Assembly (NCBI GenBank): GCA_017882245.1
Contig: JADGPV010000090.1
Span: forward strand, 1-25,600
Length of the DNA: 25,600 bases
Direction: 5' to 3'
Source of the DNA: Bacteroidales bacterium
GTDB taxonomy: Bacteria > Bacteroidota > Bacteroidia > Bacteroidales > VadinHA17
Shown: positions 14,488 to 21,315 of the stretch, piece after piece
Layout of the letters: every line of letters begins with the position of its first letter
Position numbering within the stretch: the first letter of the stretch is position 1
Position numbers and translations under genes: made by a program
The notes under the pieces: generated by a model
The model's database searches: none
Told to the model about the DNA's origin: nothing
Seen by the model: only the letters and a program-made list of their open reading frames with translations

Positions 14488-14555
14488 TTATATGTCATCA
14501 TAAAGGTAAAGAGAAATATAATGTAAGAAGTCCCGCGAGAACGGGACTTTTTTTT
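14475..14555 (+). promoter_or_regulatory. Attenuator region with candidate antiterminator
   Basis: TGGGAT at 14475-14480 can pair with GTCCCG at 14530-14535 (four Watson-Crick pairs and two G-U). This would occupy the 5' arm of the terminator. The first partner lies inside the last leader codons: a ribosome stalled at the Tyr codons would leave it free, while one reaching the stop codon would cover it. A second possible pairing, TTTACCT (14407-14413) with AGGTAAA (14504-14510), brackets the leader ORF. The pairings were drawn by eye, not computed. Confidence 0.5.
14528..14555 (+). terminator. Intrinsic terminator acting as attenuator
   Basis: The perfect 8-bp stem AAGTCCCG / CGGGACTT has a CGAGAA loop and is followed by a T run (eight T counting the stem's last two). 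It sits 9 bases before the first aromatic-operon start codon, and there is no upstream plus-strand gene nearer than 13159. It therefore ends only a short leader transcript. Confidence 0.92.
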
Positions 14556-14564
14556 AGCACAATA

Positions 14565-15773
14565 ATGAACCGGAAAAAAAGCCGCACTATGAGCAGTTCA
14601 AAAATAAACCCCGCATCCCGTTTAAGCCTGGTGCAGGAGTACTACTTCTCAGGGAAACTGAAAGAGATAGCTGAAATGAGGCAGAAAGGACTAGATGTCA
14701 TCAACCTCGGCATTGGCAGTCCTGACCTTCCTCCGTCATCTTCCGTTATTGATACGTTGTATAAGAATGCATCCAATCCTTCCAATCACGGGTACCAGAG
14801 TTATAATGGTATACCTGCCCTGCGCAACGCACTGGCCAGATGGTATAAGACTTACTTTCATGCCGATCTTGACCCATCTGCTGAAATTCTTCCCCTGATT
14901 GGATCAAAGGAAGGTATCATGCATATAAGTATGGCTTTCCTTGATCCTGGTGATGAGGTGCTTATCCCCAATCCTGGATACCCGGCATACGAGGCAGCCA
15001 CAAAACTTGCTGGAGGCAAAGTAAGGTACTATGACCTGACTGAAGAGAACGGCTGGCTGCCTGAAACTGGTGTGCTCGAGAAAACAGACCTCAGCCGGGT
15101 GAAGATTATGTGGATCAACTATCCGAACATGCCCACCGGTCGCAAAGCATCACTGGAAATCTTCAGGAACATTGTTGCTTTTGCCCGCAGGCACAGTATT
15201 CTGCTGATCAATGACAATCCATATAGTTTTATCCTGAACGACAGTCCACTAAGTATCTTTTCAGCGGAAGGATCAAAAGAGATTGCGCTTGAGCTGAATT
15301 CGCTCAGCAAATCGCATAACATGGCAGGGTGGAGGATAGGAATGGTTGGCGGCAATCCAGCCTTTATTAATGCCATCATGAAAGTAAAAAGTAACATGGA
15401 CTCGGGGATGTTTCAGCCATTGCAGGCAGCAGCGGCCGAGGCTCTTGAGGCGCCTGAAGAATGGTATAGGCAACTTAATGAAGTTTATCTCAGACGACGC
15501 GTCATTGCCGGGGAGATCATGGATGCACTTTCCTGCACGTTTGCCAGGGATCAGGCAGGCCTTTTTCTCTGGGGCAGGATACCTGAATATTGCACCGACG
15601 CAGCGGAAATGACAGATGCATTGCTGTACAACAGGTACGTTTTTATTACACCCGGTCTCATTTTCGGAAGCAACGGAAACAGGTACATCAGGATCTCCCT
15701 TTGTGCACCCGAAGATGTACTGAAAGCGGCACTTGACCGGGTAAAAATTCCACTTCAAAAGATTAATAACTAA
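14565..15773 (+). CDS. Class I/II PLP aminotransferase of the aromatic operon
   Basis: The 402-residue fold-type I aminotransferase has INLGIGSPDLPPS (46-58), the Asn of NYPNMPTG (185-192), NDNPYSFIL (216-224, PLP-binding Asp217 and Tyr220), SLSKSHNMAGWRIG (246-259) with Lys249 as PLP lysine, and a C-terminal Arg in YIRISL. It resembles aspartate/aromatic or LL-DAP-type aminotransferases. Context, with tyrA and DAHP synthase downstream, points to transamination of phenylpyruvate, 4-hydroxyphenylpyruvate or prephenate. The start at 14565 is 9 bases after the terminator T run; ATG 14589 (after a GGAAAAAAAG purine run) would remove eight unconserved residues and may be the true start. Confidence 0.92.
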   Translation: MNRKKSRTMSSSKINPASRLSLVQEYYFSGKLKEIAEMRQKGLDVINLGIGSPDLPPSSSVIDTLYKNASNPSNHGYQSYNGIPALRNALARWYKTYFHADLDPSAEILPLIGSKEGIMHISMAFLDPGDEVLIPNPGYPAYEAATKLAGGKVRYYDLTEENGWLPETGVLEKTDLSRVKIMWINYPNMPTGRKASLEIFRNIVAFARRHSILLINDNPYSFILNDSPLSIFSAEGSKEIALELNSLSKSHNMAGWRIGMVGGNPAFINAIMKVKSNMDSGMFQPLQAAAAEALEAPEEWYRQLNEVYLRRRVIAGEIMDALSCTFARDQAGLFLWGRIPEYCTDAAEMTDALLYNRYVFITPGLIFGSNGNRYIRISLCAPEDVLKAALDRVKIPLQKINN

Positions 15774-15788
15774 CTTATTTACGAACAT

Positions 15789-16640
15789 ATGGCTTTTAAT
15801 ATCTGTATAGTAGGTTTAGGTCTGATCGGCGGGTCCCTGGCACGCGGATTAAAGATGAATGGCTTCAGTGGCAAAATATACGGTGTGGACAACAATCCCC
15901 ATCACCGTACGATTGCAATGTATCGTGGCCTGGCTGATGAATTCCTTTCCCTTGATGAAGCTGTTGAGAGATCTGAGATCATCATTCTTTGTGCCCCGGT
16001 TGATGCCAACTGCCAGCTGCTCCCTGGTATCCTTGATAAGATCAGCGGTACGGGCAAGGTTGTCGCAGATATGGGATCCACCAAAGCTGATATTGCAGCT
16101 GTTTCAGCTGACCATCCTGCACGCGGAAGGTACGTGTCCGCCCACCCAATGGCCGGAACGGAGCACTCCGGACCGGCAGCAGCAGTTGACAGGCTCTACA
16201 ATGATAAGGTTGCAATAATATGTGATCCGGAACGCAGCGACGAAGATGCGCTAGAACTTTTTGTTGCCCTGCTGCAGTCGCTGAACATGCGAATCCTGTA
16301 TATGAACTCAACGGAACATGATGTGCATGTGGCATACGTGTCTCATATATCCCACATTACGTCATTCGCCCTTGCCTTGTGTGTGCTTGACAAGGAAAAG
16401 GACGCAAAAAATATTATGTCCCTTGCCGCCGGAGGATTTGAAAGCACGGTGCGACTGTCAAAGAGCAACGGCGAGACATGGGCTCCGATTTTCATCGGTA
16501 ACTCCGGCCCGATACTCGAGGTCATTGATACCTATATTGAAAAAATGAATCTCTTTAAGAGCTACATCAGTAAAGGCGACGGAGTGGCTTTGAGGGAACT
16601 GATGAGATCTGCAAATGAGATAGGATCGATCCTGAAATGA
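15789..16640 (+). CDS. tyrA: Prephenate dehydrogenase
   Basis: The 283-residue protein oxidatively decarboxylates prephenate to 4-hydroxyphenylpyruvate for tyrosine synthesis. It has the N-terminal dinucleotide-binding loop IVGLGLIGGSLARG (7-20), the acidic end of beta-2 in YGVDNN (suggesting NAD preference), CAPVDA, DMGSTKADI and the substrate-site motif SAHPMAGTEHSG, followed by a helical domain with HVAYVSHISHI. No ACT domain or fused chorismate mutase is present, which fits the mutase being fused to the next gene. It starts 15 bases after the aminotransferase stop. Confidence 0.95.
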   Translation: MAFNICIVGLGLIGGSLARGLKMNGFSGKIYGVDNNPHHRTIAMYRGLADEFLSLDEAVERSEIIILCAPVDANCQLLPGILDKISGTGKVVADMGSTKADIAAVSADHPARGRYVSAHPMAGTEHSGPAAAVDRLYNDKVAIICDPERSDEDALELFVALLQSLNMRILYMNSTEHDVHVAYVSHISHITSFALALCVLDKEKDAKNIMSLAAGGFESTVRLSKSNGETWAPIFIGNSGPILEVIDTYIEKMNLFKSYISKGDGVALRELMRSANEIGSILK

Positions 16641-16653
16641 AAAAACTGAAAAG

Positions 16654-17769
16654 ATGAAGACTGAAAATATCACCACGAAGGAACCCGGAATGGCAATATC
16701 ACCGATTAGAGAATGGCAGGTATATAAACAGAGGCCGCTTGTGATTGCCGGTCCCTGCAGTGCCGAGAGTGAGGAACAGATATTCGGCACTGCAGCTGAG
16801 CTTGCAGCCTCAGGCAGGGTAGATCTGTTCCGTGCAGGCATCTGGAAACCGCGTTCACGGCCTGATACTTTTGAGGGGATCGGAACCATCGGTTTAAGGT
16901 GGCTCAGGCAGGTCAAAGAAAAGTATGGACTTCCTGTTGCAGTTGAGGTTGCCACTGAAAAACATGTCTATGAAGCCCTGAAGCATGGCATTGACGCCGT
17001 CTGGATCGGTGCGCGGACAACCGTCAATCCTTTTGCTGTACAGGAAATTGCAGCAGCGCTCAGGGGCGCCGACGTGATGGTCTTCGTCAAAAACCCTGTT
17101 AACCCTGACCTGGAGTTGTGGATCGGGGCCATAGAAAGGATAAGCAAAGCAGGTATAAGCCGCATTGCAGCAATTCACCGCGGATTCTCTTCATGGGAGA
17201 AGAGTGCATTTCGTAATCATCCAAGATGGCAGATACCCGTGGAGCTGCGCCAGCGCATACCTGACCTGCCACTCATATGTGACCCAAGCCATATGGGTGG
17301 TGACAGGCTCTATATCGAAGATCTGTCACAAAAGGCGATGGATCTGGCCTACGATGGCCTTATGATCGAGTCTCACATCGATCCTGACAATGCCCTGAGC
17401 GATAAACAACAGCAACTCAGGCCGGCAGAACTGGAGGGGATACTGAGCAGGCTGGTCCTGAGATCATCTACTTCCAGTGACAGGGAATTTCTCGATACCA
17501 TGGACGATCTCCGGAGGCAGATAGATATCTATGACGAACTGCTGCTTGATATACTGGAAAACCGCATGGCTGTCGCTGAAACTATTGGTAAGTACAAGAA
17601 AGAACATAATATTACCATTCTGCAGAGCGACCGGTGGAAAGAAGTTGTAAACAAGGCAGTTACAAAAGGAACAAAGAGAGGCCTTACACCGGAGTTTATT
17701 CATACGATCCTTGAGGCTATCCACCAGGAATCGATAACCAGACAGATGAAAGTGATGAAAGAAGAGTAA
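16654..17769 (+). CDS. Bifunctional DAHP synthase / chorismate mutase
   Basis: The 371-residue protein has an N-terminal DAHP synthase (about 20-270) of the KDO8P-synthase-like type: VIAGPCSAES (30-39, metal-ligand Cys35), FRAGIWKPRSRPDTFEG, FVKNPVNPDLELWIGA, AAIHRGFS, CDPSHMGGDR. The C-terminal AroQ-type chorismate mutase (about 282-368) has LRRQID, ENRMAVAETIGKYK and QSDRW at the places of the active-site Arg, Arg/Lys and Asp/Arg. It thus catalyses the first shikimate step and the branch toward prephenate; the fusion is usual in Bacteroidota, where the mutase domain serves as the prephenate/chorismate sensor. Start ATG 16654 lies 13 bases after tyrA; ATG 16690 is a possible shorter start. 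Confidence 0.95.
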   Translation: MKTENITTKEPGMAISPIREWQVYKQRPLVIAGPCSAESEEQIFGTAAELAASGRVDLFRAGIWKPRSRPDTFEGIGTIGLRWLRQVKEKYGLPVAVEVATEKHVYEALKHGIDAVWIGARTTVNPFAVQEIAAALRGADVMVFVKNPVNPDLELWIGAIERISKAGISRIAAIHRGFSSWEKSAFRNHPRWQIPVELRQRIPDLPLICDPSHMGGDRLYIEDLSQKAMDLAYDGLMIESHIDPDNALSDKQQQLRPAELEGILSRLVLRSSTSSDREFLDTMDDLRRQIDIYDELLLDILENRMAVAETIGKYKKEHNITILQSDRWKEVVNKAVTKGTKRGLTPEFIHTILEAIHQESITRQMKVMKEE

Positions 17770-17785
17770 TTTAGCATATTGAAAA

Positions 17786-17791
17786 AGGAGC
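17786..17791 (+). promoter_or_regulatory. Strong ribosome binding site of aroA
   Basis: AGGAG within AAAAAGGAGCTAA ends about four bases before the aroA ATG. Other start codons inspected in this window lack such a match, so aroA may be translated more strongly or more independently than its upstream neighbours. Confidence 0.6.
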
Positions 17792-17794
17792 TAA

Positions 17795-19045
17795 ATGAAA
17801 ATCACTGTCCGCCCGTCATCAATCAGTGGCAAAGTCATTGCTCCCGCAAGCAAAAGCCTGACACAGAGAGCTATAGCAGCAGGACTGCTTGCATCTGGCA
17901 CTACAGTGGTAAGGAACCCCTCGTTCTGCAATGACTCTCTGGCAGCCATAAAAATGGCGGAAGCGTTGGGTGCCATCGTATCAACGGATGATGATATGAT
18001 CACTGTCAAGGCAGGTCTGAGACCTGCCTCCCCCGTTACTCTTCATTGCGGGGAGTCTGGGCTGGCAATGCGTATGTTCGCACCGATAGCCACGGCTCTT
18101 GGATCTCAGACTATCATCACCGGAGAAGGTTCTCTCACCGGGCGGCCGGTGGGTATGATCGGAGAAGCTCTCTCACAATTTGGGGTGACAGTCACGACCA
18201 ACAATGGTTTTCTTCCAATGACAATCAATGGAAAGATTAATGGAGGAACCGCAACGATTGATGGTTCGACAGGATCGCAACTTCTGACCGGCCTGCTAAT
18301 GGCGCTTCCGCTGCTGAAATCTGACAGCGAGTTAATAGTGCATCACCTTAAGAGCAAACCTTACATCAGTCTCACCCAACAGCTTCTGTCCGATTTCGGG
18401 ATTAAGGTTGAAAATCATGAATTCAAGCGCTTTTACATCCCGGGAAATCAGCTCTACAGAGCTCATGAATATACGGTGGAAGGGGACTGGAGCAGTGCAG
18501 CTTTTCTGCTTATTGCCGGAGCTGTTGCCGGTGAAGTTACAGTCAGTAACCTGAAATGCGACAGTTCACAGGCTGACAGGATGGTGCTAGATGCTCTCAT
18601 AAAAGCAGGGGTGAAGCTGACAAAACAGGACAATCAGGTTAAGACAGCGAGGTCTGATCTGAAAGCATTCACCTTTGATGCAACTGATTCTCCCGATCTG
18701 TTCCCGCCGCTGGCTGCCCTTTCATCTTATTGTCGCGGAATTAGCAGGATAAAAGGAGTAAGCCGGCTGGCGCATAAGGAAAGCGACCGTTCGAAAGCTA
18801 TCATTCAGGTTCTCAATGAGCTGCATATCAATGCATATGTTGAGGAAGACAGCATGTTCATTGAGGGCGGTGATGTCAGAGGCACCGGTGTCTCATCACA
18901 CAATGATCACCGGATAGTAATGATGGAGGCAGTGATGGCTCTCGGCTGCAGTAGAGAGGTGGGCATCACAGGAGCGGAAGCAGTCAGCAAATCATATCCT
19001 GAATTTTTTGAAGCACTGCAAGGTCTTGGCACAATCATAATCTGA
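17795..19045 (+). CDS. aroA: 3-phosphoshikimate 1-carboxyvinyltransferase (EPSP synthase)
   Basis: The 416-residue protein joins shikimate-3-phosphate and PEP. Motifs are IAPASKSLTQRA (15-26), HCGESGLAMRMF in place of the common GNAGTAMRPL, GEGSLTGRPVG, DGSTGSQLLTGLLMALPLL, EGDWSSAAF, DSPDLFPPLAALSSY, LAHKESDRS and HNDHRIVMM. It retains the Gly of the AGTA loop but lacks the Pro found after the Arg in many enzymes; the variant is expected for this phylum. The start has AAGGAG four bases before the ATG, an unusually strong Shine-Dalgarno for this window. It is the last gene of the operon; an inverted repeat follows the stop by 17 bases. Confidence 0.96.
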   Translation: MKITVRPSSISGKVIAPASKSLTQRAIAAGLLASGTTVVRNPSFCNDSLAAIKMAEALGAIVSTDDDMITVKAGLRPASPVTLHCGESGLAMRMFAPIATALGSQTIITGEGSLTGRPVGMIGEALSQFGVTVTTNNGFLPMTINGKINGGTATIDGSTGSQLLTGLLMALPLLKSDSELIVHHLKSKPYISLTQQLLSDFGIKVENHEFKRFYIPGNQLYRAHEYTVEGDWSSAAFLLIAGAVAGEVTVSNLKCDSSQADRMVLDALIKAGVKLTKQDNQVKTARSDLKAFTFDATDSPDLFPPLAALSSYCRGISRIKGVSRLAHKESDRSKAIIQVLNELHINAYVEEDSMFIEGGDVRGTGVSSHNDHRIVMMEAVMALGCSREVGITGAEAVSKSYPEFFEALQGLGTIII

Positions 19046-19062
19046 TTGCGTTATCGGATTTC

Positions 19063-19081
19063 TTTAACCTCGAAGGTTAAA
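19063..19081. terminator. Inverted repeat between convergent aroA and mnmE
   Basis: TTTAACCT-CGA-AGGTTAAA is an 8-bp perfect stem with a 3-base loop in the 51-base gap between two convergent stop codons. Neither strand has a long T run after it, so it is at best a weak bidirectional terminator. Confidence 0.45.
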
Positions 19082-19096
19082 TAAATATAGTTTCGT

Positions 19097-20506
19097 TTAT
19101 TTCCCGATACAGAATTTTGAGAAAATTTCACCTAAGATGTCATCAGGCGTGATCCTGCCTGTTATGAGACCCAGGTAATAAATTGCCTGCCGTATGTCTG
19201 TCGCTATCAGCTCTGTGGGTATGCCGTCACGGAAGCCGTCAAGAGCCCTTGTCAGGCTCTCTGAGACATTCTTCAATGCTTCGTAATGCCTGGCATTAGT
19301 GACTATATATTGCGGTGCTTTCAGGCTTCCTGTCTCCACAGAGCCGGTCAGATACTTCTTAAGCTCCTCAATTCCTGATGACTTGGTTGCTGATACAAAA
19401 ACCAGGGGTACTTCGCAGAGTGCTATCAGTTCCTTTTTCAATTTGCTGATCTGCTTCTCAGAGACAAGATCAGACTTATTGATTACCAATATGATTTTTG
19501 TGCCGATGCTTCCTGTCATCTCAGCTATTGTACGCGCGAAAGCAGCTGTATCGTCAGCTCTGTCCGTTGCTTCCGCAACTGCCAGTACAACATCAGCGTT
19601 TTCAACTTTGGCCTTGGTCCTTTCAATACCCTTTGCTTCAACCTTATCCCTGGAGTCTGTTTCACGTAATCCCGCCGTGTCAATGAACCTGAAGAGAACT
19701 CCACCGAGGTGCAGCACCTCTTCAATTGTGTCACGGGTAGTACCAGGTATCTCTGATACTATTGCTCTCTCTTCCTGTAAAAGAACATTAAGCAGGGAGG
19801 ATTTTCCCACATTCGGTCTGCCGGCTATAACAACAGGAATGCCTTTCTTTATGGCGTTTCCAAGACGGAAAGAAGAGGCTAGCCTGTCAACCAGGCTTTT
19901 AATCTTTATTATCGTTTCGGTCATGGCGAAACGGTCGGCGAACATCACATCCTCCTCACTGAAATCAAGCTCAAGCTCGATGAGCGATGCAAAGGAGAGG
20001 AGTTCCTGCCTCAGCTTTTCTATTTCAGAGGAGAATCCTCCGCGCAGTTGCGTGGCAGCCAGCCGGTGAGCAGCCTCTGAGTCGGAAGCAATAATATCTG
20101 CCACGGCTTCGGCCTGGGAAAGATCCATTTTGCCATTCATGAAAGCCCTCCGGGTGAACTCACCGGGAGAGGCTGTTTCAGCACCCTGCCCGATGATAAT
20201 TTCCATGATACGCTGCTGTATGAAAGCCGAAGCATGACAGCATATTTCTGCCATATCTTCACCTGTATAGGAGAGGGGAGAGCGAAAGAGCGAAACCAGG
20301 ACCTCGTCAATGAATTCTCCCTGCGAAGATATGGTGCCTAAAATTAATGTGTACCCCTTCGTATTTAATATATCTACCTGATTATCTGTCGGTTTGAATA
20401 TGCGTGAGATGATCCGTATCGCCTCCGGCCCTGAAACCCTTATAAGGGCTATCGCGCCGCCTCCCGAAGTGGCCGGTGCGCATATAGTTGTCTCCTTTTG
20501 TGCCAT
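19097..20506 (-). CDS. mnmE: tRNA uridine-5-carboxymethylaminomethyl modification GTPase MnmE
   Basis: The 469-residue GTPase works with MnmG to modify the wobble uridine of several tRNAs. The N-terminal formyl-THF-binding domain begins ETTICAPATSGGGAIALIRVSG; the helical domain has GEFTRRAFMNGKMDLSQAEAV (115-135). The inserted G domain has GRPNVGKSS (229-237), the G2/TTRDT region (PGTTRDT), DTAGLR (276-281) and INKSD. The C-terminus is FCIGK, the conserved catalytic-Cys motif. All key elements are intact and length is normal. It begins 29 bases after the LolA-like gene on the same strand and may be read through from that operon. Confidence 0.97.
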   Translation of the reverse strand: MAQKETTICAPATSGGGAIALIRVSGPEAIRIISRIFKPTDNQVDILNTKGYTLILGTISSQGEFIDEVLVSLFRSPLSYTGEDMAEICCHASAFIQQRIMEIIIGQGAETASPGEFTRRAFMNGKMDLSQAEAVADIIASDSEAAHRLAATQLRGGFSSEIEKLRQELLSFASLIELELDFSEEDVMFADRFAMTETIIKIKSLVDRLASSFRLGNAIKKGIPVVIAGRPNVGKSSLLNVLLQEERAIVSEIPGTTRDTIEEVLHLGGVLFRFIDTAGLRETDSRDKVEAKGIERTKAKVENADVVLAVAEATDRADDTAAFARTIAEMTGSIGTKIILVINKSDLVSEKQISKLKKELIALCEVPLVFVSATKSSGIEELKKYLTGSVETGSLKAPQYIVTNARHYEALKNVSESLTRALDGFRDGIPTELIATDIRQAIYYLGLITGRITPDDILGEIFSKFCIGK

Positions 20507-20535
20507 AATTTCTATGGTGCAAAGGTAACAGAAAT

Positions 20536-21315
20536 CTACCTGGCCAGGTTATCAGTGACGAAGGTATTATCCGGGATCGATGCAGATGTATTTACCTGGT
20601 CAAATTTGACCCTTGAGCTTCTGCCGTTAAGATGATTTTCAGCCAGCATATCGGTCATGATATATCCCTCTTTTCCTGCCAGAGGCTGGGTGGCAACTAT
20701 TTCGATTGTCTTGAAAAGTACGTTGTCAAAATTGTAAAAGTCGATCTTCTTTGTTTTCAGGTCTTTTTTATCGAGATATGTTATCTTTTTAGTAAAACCG
20801 TACTCGTCAGCCTTGTCATCGTTTACAGGTACACTCTCAATTACCCAGGTGTCGTTCTTACCTGATTCAGGCATGTGCTTAATAGTGAAGTCAGAATTAC
20901 TTCCTGAAGACATATCTGCATTGGAGAATTCCGAGCTCATAAAGCTCTTCCCTTTTTCCGTGCTTACAATTCGTCTGGTCTTTTTAAGTGCCGGGAGGTA
21001 TATCCAAATATCGTCCTGCACATCCTTGTTGTCAATTATAAGCATTGCGGTACCTCTCACATCAGCCGGATCAAGGAACTTGACCATTCTCTTTATCGTG
21101 CCGTCGTCATAGGATTTTGTGAACATATTTAACTTCCGTGTCCTTACTGAACCGTTCTTCTCGGTGATCGTAAGGGTCACCGTCGACTGAATATTACCAG
21201 ACATCGTGAGGTCACGACTTTTCTCCATCAGCTGTACGGGATCTGGCAATTGAGCCTGCATAGCCTGCAGTGACAGAACCGACACCGCTGATAATAGGAA
21301 TAGCATCTTTTTCAT
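20536..21315 (-). CDS. LolA-like outer-membrane lipoprotein-sorting protein
   Basis: The 259-residue protein starts at ATG 21315, chosen because the frame's longer upstream part lacks a signal peptide while MKKMLFLLSAVSVLSL gives one (cleavage near MQAQ). The mature part has a LolA-fold look: TMSGNIQSTVTLTITEKNGSVRTRKLN, MVKFLDPADVRGTAMLIID, DDIWIYLPALKKTRRI, FMSSEFSNADMS, ending with DNTFVTDNLAR. It resembles the LolA-like family that accompanies RND exporters in many bacteria and carries a lipid-like cargo across the periplasm. It is immediately downstream of such an RND gene and overlaps its 3' end by 104 bases in another frame. Confidence 0.88.
   Translation of the reverse strand: MKKMLFLLSAVSVLSLQAMQAQLPDPVQLMEKSRDLTMSGNIQSTVTLTITEKNGSVRTRKLNMFTKSYDDGTIKRMVKFLDPADVRGTAMLIIDNKDVQDDIWIYLPALKKTRRIVSTEKGKSFMSSEFSNADMSSGSNSDFTIKHMPESGKNDTWVIESVPVNDDKADEYGFTKKITYLDKKDLKTKKIDFYNFDNVLFKTIEIVATQPLAGKEGYIMTDMLAENHLNGRSSRVKFDQVNTSASIPDNTFVTDNLAR

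Noticed and set aside
14474..14503. Overlapping nine-codon ORF with one Trp and one Tyr codon as leader peptide
   Set aside because: Two scattered aromatic codons are weak beside the seven-of-eight run in the ORF at 14422, and it begins inside that ORF.
19299..20069. 256-residue Ser-rich open frame opposite mnmE
   Set aside because: It lies wholly within mnmE on the other strand; the Ser- and Ile-rich composition is typical of an antisense shadow.
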